64,000 nucleotides of DNA from Geodermatophilus dictyosporus (lineage in GTDB: Bacteria; Actinomycetota; Actinomycetes; Mycobacteriales; Geodermatophilaceae): contig NZ_FOWQ01000003.1 in NCBI RefSeq assembly GCF_900115505.1, forward strand, positions 644,045 through 708,044, in the 5' to 3' direction. The notes under the pieces are model-generated. The model ran no database searches. It saw only the letters and a program-made list of their open reading frames with translations, and was not told the DNA's origin. Position 1 is the stretch's first letter. Each line of letters opens with the position of its first letter. Of the stretch, positions 16,298 to 26,063 are shown in pieces. The position numbers and the translations under genes are program-made.

Positions 16298-17548
16298 TCA
16301 GCGCTTCAGGTTGACCAGGTCCTGCAGGATCTCGTCGGAGCTGGTGATCACGCGGCTGTTCGCCTGGAAGCCGCGCTGGGCGACGATCAGGCCGGTGAAC
16401 TCCTCGGCGAGGTCGACGTTGGACATCTCCAGCGCCCCGGCGGTCAGCGAGCCGCGGCCACCGCTGCCGGCCTCGCCGATGACGGCCTGGCCGGAGTTGT
16501 CGCCCACCCGGTAGCTGGTGTTGCCGGCCTTGGACAGGCCGCTGGGGTTGGCGAAGGTGGCCAGCGCCAGCTTGCCGATCGGCTCGCGGATGCTGTTGGA
16601 GTAGACGCCGACGATCGTGCCGTCGTTGGACAGCGAGATCGACTGCAGCGTGCCCATGGCGTTGCCGTCGACGTCGTCGGGGGTCAGCGCGGTCTTGCCG
16701 CCGAACTGGCGCAGCGTCGAGATGTCGATGTCGGGCGACGCGGCCAGGCCGGTGGCGGGGTCGCGCCAGCTGGGCGCCATGGCCGCCGACGGGGCGAACG
16801 AGAACGTGCCGATCGAGGGCACGCCGGTGGCCGGGTCGAAGGTGACCGAGGCCGTCGACGGCGTCGTCGCCAGGGGAGCGCCGTTCTCGTCGCTGACCGC
16901 CAGCGACCACTCGTTGGGCGTGGCGGTCTTGGTGAACGCCAGGGTGATCTGGTGCGCGCCGCCCAGCGAGTCGTACATCGTCATCTGGGACTGCGCCTGG
17001 GTGCCGGCGGTGGCGTCCTTGGACAGGTTGCCGGTCAGCGTGCCGCGGGTGCTGGGCTCCGGCGCCATGACCTGGCCGAACGGGATGGTCAGCGGGCCGA
17101 TCGGGCCGTTGGAGGAGACCGCGCCGTCCTGCGCCATCCAGCCCATCAGCTGGGCGCCGTCGGGGGTGACCAGGTTGCCGACCCCGTCGTAGTCGAAGGA
17201 CCCGGCGCGGGTGAACAGCGTCTCGTTGCCCTGGCTGGTCACGAAGAAGCCGTCGCCGCTGATCATGAAGTCGGTCGAGCGGCCGGTGTTCTGGGTGGAG
17301 CCCTGGCCGAAGTTGGTCGTGATGCCGGCGACCTTGACGCCGAGGCCGACCTGCGCGGGGTTGGTGCCGCCGGACTGCGCGGTCGGCGACGAGCCGTTGC
17401 GGATGACCTGGGACAGGGTGTCCTCGAAGACGGTCTGGGACGACTTGAAGCCCACCGTGTTGACGTTGGCGATGTTGTTGCCGGTGACGTCGAGCTTGGT
17501 CTGGTGGGCGCGCAGGCCGGAGATGGCCGAGAACATCGAGCGGAGCAC
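16298..17548 (-). CDS. flgE: Flagellar hook protein FlgE
   Basis: A 416-aa secreted hook subunit. It has the rod/hook N-terminal motif (SAISGLRAHQTKLDVTGNNI with ANVNT following), the FlgE/F/G segment GDGFFVTSQGNETLFTRAGSF, a hook-specific middle domain, and the C-terminal helix (NVDLAEEFTGLIVAQRGFQA). It is the only FlgE/F/G-type protein in the window. It lies 60 bases after flgD. Confidence 0.95.
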   Translation of the reverse strand: MLRSMFSAISGLRAHQTKLDVTGNNIANVNTVGFKSSQTVFEDTLSQVIRNGSSPTAQSGGTNPAQVGLGVKVAGITTNFGQGSTQNTGRSTDFMISGDGFFVTSQGNETLFTRAGSFDYDGVGNLVTPDGAQLMGWMAQDGAVSSNGPIGPLTIPFGQVMAPEPSTRGTLTGNLSKDATAGTQAQSQMTMYDSLGGAHQITLAFTKTATPNEWSLAVSDENGAPLATTPSTASVTFDPATGVPSIGTFSFAPSAAMAPSWRDPATGLAASPDIDISTLRQFGGKTALTPDDVDGNAMGTLQSISLSNDGTIVGVYSNSIREPIGKLALATFANPSGLSKAGNTSYRVGDNSGQAVIGEAGSGGRGSLTAGALEMSNVDLAEEFTGLIVAQRGFQANSRVITSSDEILQDLVNLKR

Positions 17549-17608
17549 GGGGAGGTCCTCTCAGGAGGGGAGAGCGGGGTCGGGAGGGCCCTGCGGGAGG
17601 GCCCGGGT

Positions 17609-18031
17609 TCAGGACGGGAGGGAGATCTCGGTCAACCGGCCGAGGGGCACCTCGGCGCCGCCGATCACCGCGCTCGGCTCGTCGCCGGCGAACCGGACGG
17701 AGGAGACCGTGCCGGTCCGCGTCGTCCCGTCCTCGGCGGTCCAGCTCACGCTGTGGCCGACGAGCGCCCCGGCGGACAGGGAGCGCTGCAGGGCGAGCAG
17801 CGAGGCGTTCTGCGAGGCGATCTCCTCGAGCTTCTCGACCTGGGTGAAGGTCGCCGTCTGCGACATGAACTCGGTCGTGCTCGTGGGGTTGCCGGGGTCC
17901 TGGTAGCGCATCTGGGCGACCAGCAGCTGCAGGAACGTGTCCTTGCCCATCTGGTCGGTGCGCTGCAGCGAGGTCGTGGCGGTGGGCGTCACGGCCGGGC
18001 TGGTGCCCACCCCGGTCACGGGCGTGGTCAT
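17609..18031 (-). CDS. flgD: Hook cap assembly protein FlgD (short form)
   Basis: A 140-aa protein. Its conserved N-terminal part reads MGKDTFLQLLVAQMRYQDP, with MSQTATFTQVEKLEE downstream, diagnostic of FlgD, the scaffold capping the growing hook. It ends soon after a small C-terminal strand region, so most of the Ig/tudor-like domains of ~220-aa FlgD proteins are absent. It lies between fliK and flgE. Confidence 0.93.
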   Translation of the reverse strand: MTTPVTGVGTSPAVTPTATTSLQRTDQMGKDTFLQLLVAQMRYQDPGNPTSTTEFMSQTATFTQVEKLEEIASQNASLLALQRSLSAGALVGHSVSWTAEDGTTRTGTVSSVRFAGDEPSAVIGGAEVPLGRLTEISLPS

Positions 18032-18043
18032 CGTCGGCTCCTC

Positions 18044-19402
18044 TCAGGCCCGGACGTCGAGACCGCTCGACGCGGGGTGGGGTGTGGCGGCAGCCGGGCG
18101 GCTCCCGTCGGGGTCGGTGCCGCGCAGCCACGGGCGGCCGCGGTCGTCGGACGGGCCGCGGCCGTGGCCGCGGTCCTGTGCCTGCTGCTGGGCCTGCTGC
18201 CAGCCGGCCTGGGCCTGGGACGACGAGCCGGCCGGGTCGCGGTCGACCTGCAGCTTCGAGCAGGTCAGGCCCGAGCTCTCCAGGTCGCGGCGCAGGTCGG
18301 GCAGCGCGTCGAGCAGCGCCGCGCGGCCGTGCTCGGAGGCGCCGCGCAGCGACAGGTCGACGGTGCCCGCGGTCACCGTCACCCGGACCTCGACCTCCCC
18401 GAGGGTCTCGGGGGTGAGCACCAGCGTCAGGGTGTGCGACCCGTCGGGGCCCGAGGCGAGCGTGGCCACCACGGGGGCGACCTGGGCGGCGACCGGCTGC
18501 GGCGGAGCCGGGGGCGCAGCCGGGGCCGCGGGTGTCGCGGCGGCCGGCGCGGGCGCCGGTGCGGGAGCGGCGGCGGGGGACGTCGCGGCGGGAGGCGTGG
18601 CGGTGGGTGCGGCCTCGCCCGGGCGGTCCTGCGGTCGGCCGCCGGTGCCGGCCTGCCCGCCGTCGGCCGCCGGCGCGGCCGGGACCGCGACACCGGGCAG
18701 CGCGCCGAGCGGGGACGGCACGTCGGCGGGCGCGGCGTCCTGCTCGCTGGCCGGCGCGGGCGGTGCGGGCGCAGGGACGGCCGGGACGACGACGAGGCCC
18801 TCGGGCAGCGCGGGGGCCGCGGGCGGGACCGGGGCCGGGACCGGGGCGCCGCGCACGGGGGCGCCGGGTGCGGCCGCGGCGGGCGGCGCCGCGGCCGGGG
18901 CGCCGGGATCGGCCGGGGCGCCGGCGCGGGGCTGCAGCCCGATGGCGACGCCGGGCACCGCGACCGGGCCGGCGGCGACGGCACCGTGGGCCGCGTCGGC
19001 GCCGGGTGCGCCCACGGCGGACGCCGGCGTGCCGGGGACCGCGGTCCCGGAACCCCCGGCCGCCGCGCCCGCGGGGACGGTGGTGCCCAGCGCCAGTGCC
19101 AGCGCCCAGCCGGGCGGCAGCGCCCCGGGCACGGGGGGCGCGGCTTCCTCCTCACCCGCCGGCGCCGTGCCGTCCTCGTCCGGCCCGGCGTCCTCGGCCT
19201 GGTCGGTTCGGTCGGCCCGGTCGGGCCGGTCGGCCCGCTCCTCGCGGCCCCGCGCGCGGCCGGGGCGGGCGTCGACGGACGTGCGGTCGGCGACCGCGCT
19301 GTCGAGTGCGGAGGTGAAGCCGGCCGACGGTCCGCCGTCGGCGGCCGGTGCCGGCGCCGGGACGGCGGCCGGCAGGGCGGCCGAGAGGGCGGGTGCGGTC
19401 AT
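18044..19402 (-). CDS. fliK: Hook-length control protein FliK
   Basis: A 452-aa protein, mostly Ala/Pro/Gly low-complexity sequence as expected for the molecular ruler. The conserved C-terminal domain near residues 330-400 has LTLVLTPETLGEVEVRVTV followed by a Leu-rich helix with LPDLRRDLESSGL. The ATG at 19402 has the Shine-Dalgarno GAGGAGA eight bases upstream; the longer reading frame upstream overlaps the hydrolase gene and is discarded. FliK measures hook length and signals FlhB. Confidence 0.88.
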   Translation of the reverse strand: MTAPALSAALPAAVPAPAPAADGGPSAGFTSALDSAVADRTSVDARPGRARGREERADRPDRADRTDQAEDAGPDEDGTAPAGEEEAAPPVPGALPPGWALALALGTTVPAGAAAGGSGTAVPGTPASAVGAPGADAAHGAVAAGPVAVPGVAIGLQPRAGAPADPGAPAAAPPAAAAPGAPVRGAPVPAPVPPAAPALPEGLVVVPAVPAPAPPAPASEQDAAPADVPSPLGALPGVAVPAAPAADGGQAGTGGRPQDRPGEAAPTATPPAATSPAAAPAPAPAPAAATPAAPAAPPAPPQPVAAQVAPVVATLASGPDGSHTLTLVLTPETLGEVEVRVTVTAGTVDLSLRGASEHGRAALLDALPDLRRDLESSGLTCSKLQVDRDPAGSSSQAQAGWQQAQQQAQDRGHGRGPSDDRGRPWLRGTDPDGSRPAAATPHPASSGLDVRA

Positions 19403-19475
19403 CGGGTCTCCTCGCTGGTGCCCGCCGGCGGCGGGCCCGACGGTGCGGTGCGGGTGCGGTGGTCCGCGGGGCCGG

Positions 19476-20450
19476 TCACGACCAGGCCGCCGCGGCGCCG
19501 GTGACCCGGCGGACGTAGGACCGGGTCTCCTCGTAGGGCGGGATGCCGCCGTAGCGGGCGACCGTGCCCGGGCCGGCGTTGTAGGCGGCCAGCGCCAGGT
19601 CGGTGGAGCCGAAGCGGTCGGTGAGCTGGCGCAGGTAGCGGGCCGCGCCGTCGACCGACGACGCCGGGTCGGACGGGTCGACGCCCAGGCCGCGGGCCGT
19701 GGCCGGCATGAACTGCATGAGCCCGGTGGCCCCGGCCGGCGAGACCGCCGAGGAGTCGAAGCCGGACTCGACCTTCGCCACCGCGGCCAGCAGCGCCGGG
19801 TCGACGCCGTGCCGGGCGCCGGCGGAGGTGAACAGGTCGGCGTAGGGGACACCGGCCAGGCCCGCGCCCGACGACGACGGAGCCGCCACCGCGGCGGCGG
19901 ACGCGGGCAGCACCCGGCGGATGAGCGTGGGGGTGCCGACGTCCTGCACCTTGACCGTCTCGCCCTCCTGCGGGGCGGCGATCATCTTCCCGTCGCCGAC
20001 GTAGATGCCGACGTGGTCGATGCCGGGGCGCGACGGGGAGTTGTCGAAGAACACCAGGTCGCCGGGGCGTGCCTCGGCCAGGCTCGCGACCGGGGTGCCG
20101 GCGGTGGCCTGCTGGCTGCTGGTGCGGGGCAGGTCGATGCCGAGGTTGCCGTAGACCAGCTGCACCAGGCCGGAGCAGTCCAGGCCGACCGAGGGGTCGG
20201 TGCCGCCCCACGCGTAGGGCACGCCGAGGTACTTCGACGCCTCGGCCACCACCCGCGCCTCGGGCCCGCTGCCGGCCGCCGACGCGGGGGCGGCCGCGGT
20301 CGCGGCGGACGTCCCGGTGAGCCCGGCCGCCGCGGCGGCGCTCGACCACGCGGCCGACGTCGACGTCGACGTCGACGTCGCCGACGCGAAGGTGAGGATC
20401 CGGTTCTGGATCTCGGCGATGCGGCTGTGCACCGCGGTCAGCCCGTCCAC
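19476..20450 (-). CDS. Bifunctional wall hydrolase: NlpC/P60 endopeptidase fused to SLT lytic transglycosylase
   Basis: A 324-aa protein. Residues about 65-190 form an NlpC/P60 domain with catalytic Cys in [13 protein letters not shown] and His in IDHVGIYVG. Residues about 210-324 form an SLT domain with the catalytic Glu in AKVESGF, the GLMQFMP motif and [11 protein letters not shown] Ser/Thr run lies near residue 25. The GTG at 20450 overlaps the end of fliJ. No signal peptide is visible, so export by the flagellar system is conceivable. Its place in the operon suggests it cuts peptidoglycan for the rod, the job of FlgJ elsewhere; no flgJ is present. Confidence 0.88.
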   Translation of the reverse strand: MDGLTAVHSRIAEIQNRILTFASATSTSTSTSAAWSSAAAAAGLTGTSAATAAAPASAAGSGPEARVVAEASKYLGVPYAWGGTDPSVGLDCSGLVQLVYGNLGIDLPRTSSQQATAGTPVASLAEARPGDLVFFDNSPSRPGIDHVGIYVGDGKMIAAPQEGETVKVQDVGTPTLIRRVLPASAAAVAAPSSSGAGLAGVPYADLFTSAGARHGVDPALLAAVAKVESGFDSSAVSPAGATGLMQFMPATARGLGVDPSDPASSVDGAARYLRQLTDRFGSTDLALAAYNAGPGTVARYGGIPPYEETRSYVRRVTGAAAAWS

Positions 20451-20899
20451 GGCTCCTCCTCTCCGTTCTCGCCCGACCGGACGGCGTGCCGGCGGGTGAC
20501 CAGGTCGTCGACCGCGCGCTCCTCGGCGGAGAGCTCGGCGGCGCGGAGCGCGAGGAGGTGCCGCTCGCGCAGCTTCTCCAGCGCCCGCGTCTCCTGGGCC
20601 GCGGCGGTCCACCGGGCCCGGAGGAGCCCGGCCTGCTCGGCCGAGGCCTGCGCCGTCGCCCGTGCAGCTCTCACATCGGCAGCCGCGGCGGCCGACGAGA
20701 CCATCGCGGCGAGGAAGACGTGCGCGGGTGCCGAGGGGGGCGGCACCCGGGCGGCCAGCGCGGCGGCCTGCTCGTCGGCGCGCCGCCCGGCCTCCCGCGC
20801 GGCGGCGTCCGCCTCGGCCGCGGCCCGCTCGGCGGCCTGCTCGGCGGCGCGGCGGACCTTCAGCACCGGCTCGAGGCGGAAGCCGGCCCGCCGGCCCAC
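20438..20899 (-). CDS. fliJ: Flagellar export chaperone FliJ
   Basis: A 153-aa, highly helical coiled-coil protein starting with the FliJ pattern [20 protein letters not shown] and rich in Ala, Arg and Glu throughout. It lies directly downstream of fliI, the usual arrangement. FliJ forms the stalk linking the FliI ATPase to FlhA. It is identified by N-terminal motif, coiled-coil character and position, since FliJ diverges strongly. Confidence 0.85.
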   Translation of the reverse strand: MGRRAGFRLEPVLKVRRAAEQAAERAAAEADAAAREAGRRADEQAAALAARVPPPSAPAHVFLAAMVSSAAAAADVRAARATAQASAEQAGLLRARWTAAAQETRALEKLRERHLLALRAAELSAEERAVDDLVTRRHAVRSGENGEEEPWTG

Positions 20900-20900
20900 G

Positions 20901-22208
20901 TCAGCCCGCCGTCACGAGCCGGTGCAGCATCGACCAGGCGTCGTCGGGTGAGGTGCTGTCCTCCAGCGCCTGGCGCAGGAAGGCGTCGATGGCGGGGGAG
21001 AGCACCCGGGCGCGGTCCACCAGCGGGTCGCTGCCGGGCTGGTAGGCGCCGATCTCCACGAGCTCCCTGACGTCGCGCAGCGCGCCCATGAGCCGGCGCA
21101 TCTCCCGGGAGTCGGCCATCCGCGCCGGGCTGGTCACCGCGCCCGCGACCCGGGAGATCGACTCCAGGACGTCGACGGCGGGGAAGTGCCCCGCGGTGGC
21201 CAGCCTGCGGGTGAGCACCACGTGCCCGTCGAGGATGGAGCGGGCGGTGTCGGCGATCGGCTCGTTGTGGTCGTCGCCCTCGACGAGCACGGTGTAGAGC
21301 CCGGTGATCGACCCGGTGGCGCCCGGTCCGGCCTTCTCCAGCAGCTTGGGCATCATCGCGAAGACGCTCGGCGGGTAGCCGCGGGTGGCCGGGGGCTCGC
21401 CGGCCGACAGACCCACCTCGCGCTGCGCCATGGCGGTGCGGGTGATCGAGTCCATGAGCAGCAGCACGTCGCGGCCCTGGTCGCGGAAGCCCTCGGCGAT
21501 GCGGGTGGCCACGAACGCGGCCTTGAGGCGCACCAGCGGCGGCTCGTCGGAGGTGGCGACGACGACGACCGTGCGCGCCATGCCCTCGGCGCCCAGGTTC
21601 TCCTCCAGGAACTCCTTGACCTCGCGGCCGCGCTCGCCGATCAGCCCGATGACCCGGACGTCGGCCTCGGTGCCGCGGGTGATCTGCGCCAGCAGCGTCG
21701 ACTTCCCGACGCCGGAGCCGGCGAAGATGCCCAGCCGCTGGCCCTTGCCGACCGGCACGAGGGTGTCCAGCGCGCGCACCCCCACCGGCAGCGGCTCCTC
21801 CACCCGGCGGCGGGACAGCGCGTGCGGCGTCTCGCTGGCCAGGTCCACCCAGTCGACCCCGGCGCCGAGCGGGCCGTGCCCGTCGACCGGCCGGCCCAGG
21901 CCGTCCAGGACCCGGCCGAGCAGCGCCTCGCCGACGGGCACCTGCAGCGGCATGCCGGTGTTGCGCACCGGCGCGCCGGCGTGCACGCCGCCGAGCTCGC
22001 CCAGCGGCATGCAGGTGAGCCGGTCGCGGGCGACGGCGACCACCTCGGCCATCAGCCCGCGGGGGCCGGGGTCGACCTCGACGAGGTCGCCGACGGCGGC
22101 GACGACGCCCTCGACGGTCAGCGTGAGACCCATGGCGCCGACGACGGAGCCGGTGAGCTCCGGGCGGGCGGCGAGGCGGGCCCGGGACAGGGCGGCGGCT
22201 GTGGACAT
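20901..22208 (-). CDS. fliI: Flagellar export ATPase FliI
   Basis: A 435-aa F1-beta-like ATPase. Walker A GSGVGKST lies near residues 162-169 in GIFAGSGVGKSTLLAQI, followed by the IGERGREVKEF segment, Walker B LLLMDSITR and GYPPSVFAMMPKLLEKAG. It energises flagellar export with FliH and FliJ. The ATG at 22208 overlaps the fliH stop (ATGA), fixing the start. Confidence 0.97.
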   Translation of the reverse strand: MSTAAALSRARLAARPELTGSVVGAMGLTLTVEGVVAAVGDLVEVDPGPRGLMAEVVAVARDRLTCMPLGELGGVHAGAPVRNTGMPLQVPVGEALLGRVLDGLGRPVDGHGPLGAGVDWVDLASETPHALSRRRVEEPLPVGVRALDTLVPVGKGQRLGIFAGSGVGKSTLLAQITRGTEADVRVIGLIGERGREVKEFLEENLGAEGMARTVVVVATSDEPPLVRLKAAFVATRIAEGFRDQGRDVLLLMDSITRTAMAQREVGLSAGEPPATRGYPPSVFAMMPKLLEKAGPGATGSITGLYTVLVEGDDHNEPIADTARSILDGHVVLTRRLATAGHFPAVDVLESISRVAGAVTSPARMADSREMRRLMGALRDVRELVEIGAYQPGSDPLVDRARVLSPAIDAFLRQALEDSTSPDDAWSMLHRLVTAG

Positions 22209-23053
22209 CAGGACGGGCCCCCGCCCGACAGCACCGCCCGCACCCGCGCCAGCGCCGTCGACAGCTGCGCGTCGACCCGGCGCGGGCCGCACTCGGCGAC
22301 CGCGCCGGCGCGCTCCACGGCGGCGTCGCCGACCACGGTGACCGTCGGCGGCAGCGCGGCCAGCGCCGCGGGCGGCACCTCGGCGAGGTCGTCGGGGTGC
22401 AGCCGGACCACCGCGGGCGCGTCGGAGGGCACCAGGGTGAGCGCGCGGCGCACGGCGTCGACGCCCGCGGTGGTGGAGGCCGACAGCTCCCGGCCGAGCA
22501 GGTCCTCGACCAGCGTGAGGGCGCCGTCGAGCAGGGTGTCGCGGACGTCGTCGGCCGTGGGCACCGTGGCCGCCTCGAGGGCCGCGACGGCCGCGCCGAG
22601 CGCGGCGGTGGCCGAGACCATCCGCCGCTCCCAGCGGGCCTGCACGTCGGCCAGCCGGACCTCGGCCTCCGCCTCGGCCTGCGCCACGACCCGGCTCGCC
22701 TCGGCCAGACCCTCCGCGTAGCCGGCGCTGTGCCCCTCGGCCCGCGCGAACTCGCGCAGCCGGGTCAGCTCCTCGGCGTAGACGTCGCCGAGCCGCAGCA
22801 CGCCGCGGCCGTTGGGCACCGGGACGTCGGCGGCACGCCGGCTGCCCACCCGCCGCTCGACGACCACCTCGGGCGCGGTGGCCACGACGGGGGAGGCGGG
22901 CTCGACCGGCGGCGGGACCGGGACCGGCCGCGGGCGCGGCGGCACCGTCGTCCCCGGCACCGAGCGGTAGGGCGCCGCCGCGCTGGCCGAGGCCCCGCGC
23001 AGCAGCACCGACTCCCGCGCCGTCGTCCGGAGTGCCTCAGGCGACGAACTCAT
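22208..23053 (-). CDS. fliH: FliI regulator FliH
   Basis: A 281-aa protein with a Pro/Val-rich N-terminal region. It is followed by long amphipathic helices (EELTRLREFARAEGHSAGYA, the FliH GxxxG-like region) and a C-terminal V-ATPase-E-like domain (VRLHPDDLAEV). It tethers FliI to the C-ring. I chose the ATG at 23053; a GTG nine bases upstream at 23062 is also possible. The start overlaps the end of fliG, and the order G-H-I-J supports the call. Confidence 0.88.
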   Translation of the reverse strand: MSSSPEALRTTARESVLLRGASASAAAPYRSVPGTTVPPRPRPVPVPPPVEPASPVVATAPEVVVERRVGSRRAADVPVPNGRGVLRLGDVYAEELTRLREFARAEGHSAGYAEGLAEASRVVAQAEAEAEVRLADVQARWERRMVSATAALGAAVAALEAATVPTADDVRDTLLDGALTLVEDLLGRELSASTTAGVDAVRRALTLVPSDAPAVVRLHPDDLAEVPPAALAALPPTVTVVGDAAVERAGAVAECGPRRVDAQLSTALARVRAVLSGGGPS

Positions 23054-24116
23054 CGTCCCCACCCCGCGAGATGGTCACGACGCCCTGCTCCTCGAGGGTG
23101 CGGATGACCGCGACGACCTTGCCCTGGGCCTCCTCGACCGTGCGGGCGCGGACCGGGCCGAGCAGCTCGATCTCCTCGGCGAGGTTCTCGGCGGCGCGCT
23201 CGGAGAGGTTGCGGACCACCTTGTCCCGGACGTCGGGGCGCACGCCCTTGAGCGCGGTCGCCAGGTCGTTGGACTGCACCTCGCGCAGCACCAGCTGCAT
23301 CGACCGGTCGTCGATGGTGACGATGTCCTCGAAGACGAACATCTGCGCGCGCACCTGCTCGGCCAGCTCGGGGTCGGAGCTGTCGAGCCACTCGAGGATC
23401 GAGCGCTCGGTCGGCCGCGGCGAGCGGTTGATGATCTCGACGAGGGTCTCCACGCCGCCGACGGTGGACATGTCCTGGTGGGCGAGCAGCGAGCCCATCC
23501 GCCGGCCGAGCTCCTCCTCGACCAGGCGGACCATCTCCGGGGTGGTCCGGTCCATGGTGGCGATCCGGTGGGCCACCTCGGCCTGCTGCTCGGGCGCGAA
23601 CCCCGAGAGCACCTCGGCCGACTGGGCGGCGGTCAGGTGGGCCAGCACCAGCGCGATGACCTGCGGGTGCTCGTCCTTGAGGAAGGTCACCAGCTGGCGG
23701 ACGTCGGCGTTGCGCAGCGAGGCGAAGGGGACCTCGGTGTAGACGACGTTGAGCCGGGCCAGGATGCCCTCGGCCTTGTCCTCGCCCAGACCCGCGGCCA
23801 GGATCTCGCGGGCGAAGTCCACACCGCCCCGGCCGACGAAGCGCTGCGCGTTCATCAGCTCGTGGAACTCGTTGAGCACGCCGTCGACGTCCTCGGGCTC
23901 GATCGACCCGAGTTTCATGATCTCGCGGGTGATCGCCTCGACCTCGCGCGGCCGGAGCATCGACAGCAGGGTGCCGGCCTCCTCCTTGCTCATCTGGGCG
24001 AGGAAGACGGCGGCCTTGCGCAGGCCGGGCAGCTCGGGACGCTTCGGCTTGGGCGGCAGTGCGGGCAGGTTGGTCCCGCCCGCGCCCACCAGCTGCTCGA
24101 CGGAGGCGAGTGTCAT
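23037..24116 (-). CDS. fliG: Motor switch protein FliG
   Basis: A 359-aa protein with the three FliG domains. The N-terminal part binds FliF (RKAAVFLAQMSKEEAGTLLS). The middle carries the EHPQ motif (LKDEHPQVIALVLAHL). The C-terminal torque domain carries charged residues around SMQLVLREVQSNDLATALKG. Length and motifs are standard. Its ATG overlaps the fliF stop. Confidence 0.97.
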   Translation of the reverse strand: MTLASVEQLVGAGGTNLPALPPKPKRPELPGLRKAAVFLAQMSKEEAGTLLSMLRPREVEAITREIMKLGSIEPEDVDGVLNEFHELMNAQRFVGRGGVDFAREILAAGLGEDKAEGILARLNVVYTEVPFASLRNADVRQLVTFLKDEHPQVIALVLAHLTAAQSAEVLSGFAPEQQAEVAHRIATMDRTTPEMVRLVEEELGRRMGSLLAHQDMSTVGGVETLVEIINRSPRPTERSILEWLDSSDPELAEQVRAQMFVFEDIVTIDDRSMQLVLREVQSNDLATALKGVRPDVRDKVVRNLSERAAENLAEEIELLGPVRARTVEEAQGKVVAVIRTLEEQGVVTISRGGDDEFVA

Positions 24117-25711
24117 CGCACGTCACTCAGCCAGCCGCGCAGCATCTGCGCCACCTCGTCCGGTCGTTCGCTGACCATGCTCGCGATCTCCCCCCGCACC
24201 CGTTGCCGCTCCGCGGCCTCCAGCTCCAGCGCCCGGCTGTCCAGGACGGCGGTGTCGTCCCGTGCGCTGGCCACCCGCAGTCGCTCGAGCTCGGCCATGA
24301 CGCCCTCGTCCAGCTCGAGCGGGTAGTCCTCCTCGTCCTCCTCGTCCTCGCCGCGGCGGCGCGAGCGCAGCCACACGACGAGCACCAGCAGGGCGATGCC
24401 GAGGGCGATGCCACCGGTCTTGATCAGCGACCACATCTGGGCCTGCTGCTCGGCCTCGCGGGCCGCGGTCATCTCCGCGGCCGCGGCGTCGGCGGCGCTG
24501 GTGTCGAAGGCCAGCGAGGCGAGGCTGATGTCGTCCCCGCGCGCGGCGTCCAGGCCGACGGCGTTGCCGACCAGGTCCTCCAGCTGCGCCTGGTTGAGGT
24601 TGCCGGCCACGGTGTCGTTGAGCACGACGGCCACGGTCAGCCGCCTGACCTCGCCGGGGGCGGTGACGGTGTTGGTGACGGTCTCGTCGACGGCGTTGTT
24701 GGCCGTCGTCGACTCGGTCTCGTAGTTCGCCGTGCCGTCCCCCGTGCCGTCGCCGGCGTCCGCGGTGTTCTCCGGGCCGAGGACACCGCCCACGGCGGCG
24801 CCGTCGCCGGTGTAGGTCTCCCGCGACGTCTGCTCGGACTCCGGCGGGGTGCCCTCGGTGTAGCTGTGCGTCGTCGCGGTGCTGTCGCGCTGCGACATGT
24901 CCAGGTCGGCGCGCACCGAGACCCGGGCGTTGCCGGGGCCGAGGAAGGTGTCGAGGATCGACTGGGCGTTGGTGGCCAGCCGGGTCTCGTAGTCGGTCTC
25001 CATCTGCGAGCGGGCGTCGCCGGACGCCGACGTCACGCCCTGGCCGGCCGCCGAGAGCAGCTGGCCGGTGGAGTCGCTGACCGTGACCTGCTCGGGGTCC
25101 ATGCCCTCGACGCTGGAGGAGACCAGGTTGGTGATCGACTGGATCTGCTCGCCGGCGAGCTCGGTGCCCGGGGTCAGGTCCAGCAGCACCGAGGCGGTCG
25201 GCACGCCCTCGTCGGTGGCGAACACCTCGTCCTCGGGCAGAGCCACGTGCACCACCGCCGTCGAGACGCCGTCGAGCGCCTCGAGGGTGTTGGCCAGCTC
25301 GCCCTCGATGGCGCGCTGGTACTGCACCTGCTGCTGGAACTCGCTGGTGGTGATGCCCTGCTCGTCGAGCAGCGCGTAGCCGGTGTCGGAGCCGGCGGGC
25401 AGGCCCTTGCCGCTCATCTGCAGCCGCAGGTCGTAGACCTGGTCGTTGGCCACCATGATCGTCTGGCCGCCGTCGGCCAGCTCGTAGGCGACGCCGGAGG
25501 CGTTGAGCTCGTCGACGATCGCCGAGGCGTCGGTCGAGGCGAGGTTGGAGAACAGCGGCGCCATCGTGGGCGTCGTGATCCACCGGTAGAAGACGAAGCC
25601 GCCGAGGGCCAGCCCGGCGACCAGCAGGCCGATGACGACCTTCTGGCCCAGGCTGATCGTGGCGAGGGTGCCCTTGAGCTTCCCCAGCGGACCGGCCAGT
25701 GCGGGAGGCAT
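24113..25711 (-). CDS. fliF: MS-ring protein FliF
   Basis: A 532-aa protein with membrane helices near residues 25-44 and 427-450. The ring-building motifs lie between them (PLFSNLASTDASAIVDELNA, TSEFQQQVQYQRAIEGELAN and VHVALPEDEVF). The C-terminal cytoplasmic tail (about 80 residues) binds FliG. The ATG at 25711 overlaps the end of fliE. It is the base on which export gate and C-ring assemble. Confidence 0.97.
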   Translation of the reverse strand: MPPALAGPLGKLKGTLATISLGQKVVIGLLVAGLALGGFVFYRWITTPTMAPLFSNLASTDASAIVDELNASGVAYELADGGQTIMVANDQVYDLRLQMSGKGLPAGSDTGYALLDEQGITTSEFQQQVQYQRAIEGELANTLEALDGVSTAVVHVALPEDEVFATDEGVPTASVLLDLTPGTELAGEQIQSITNLVSSSVEGMDPEQVTVSDSTGQLLSAAGQGVTSASGDARSQMETDYETRLATNAQSILDTFLGPGNARVSVRADLDMSQRDSTATTHSYTEGTPPESEQTSRETYTGDGAAVGGVLGPENTADAGDGTGDGTANYETESTTANNAVDETVTNTVTAPGEVRRLTVAVVLNDTVAGNLNQAQLEDLVGNAVGLDAARGDDISLASLAFDTSAADAAAAEMTAAREAEQQAQMWSLIKTGGIALGIALLVLVVWLRSRRRGEDEEDEEDYPLELDEGVMAELERLRVASARDDTAVLDSRALELEAAERQRVRGEIASMVSERPDEVAQMLRGWLSDVR

Positions 25712-26061
25712 CAGATCGGCATCCTCATGATCTCGGTGAAGGCCTCGACCGCCTTGTTCTTCAGCGTCACGACGACCTCGGTGGCCACGGAGGCCTCCTG
25801 GGCGGCGATCATGTAGTCGTGCACGTCACGCAGGTCGCCGGTGGTGCCCTGGACGGCGAGTGCGTCCTTGGCCGACTGCAGGCTGCCGAGCTGGTCGAGC
25901 GCGCCGGTCAGGGCCGCGGCGAAGCCCTCGCCGGACCCGGCCGCCGGAGCCGCCGCGGCGGTGCCCGCGACGTCGGCGACGCCGGCCGCGGCGCCGAGGC
26001 CGGCGACGCCGCCGACGGTGGGGAAGCTGGGCAGCGAGACGCCGCCGACGGGGGAGGTCAC
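25711..26061 (-). CDS. fliE: MS-ring/rod junction protein FliE
   Basis: A 116-aa export substrate with an Ala/Gly-rich N-terminal half and the conserved C-terminal helices ([20 protein letters not shown], then [18 protein letters not shown]). The GTG at 26061 lies two bases after the flgC stop. It connects FliF to the proximal rod. Confidence 0.95.
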   Translation of the reverse strand: MTSPVGGVSLPSFPTVGGVAGLGAAAGVADVAGTAAAAPAAGSGEGFAAALTGALDQLGSLQSAKDALAVQGTTGDLRDVHDYMIAAQEASVATEVVVTLKNKAVEAFTEIMRMPI

Positions 26062-26063
26062 GG

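Noticed and set aside
20355..20386. GACGTC repeats in the hydrolase gene as a regulatory repeat or microsatellite
   Set aside because: The run is short, in frame and encodes a Ser/Thr-rich linker of the protein; nothing suggests more than local slippage.
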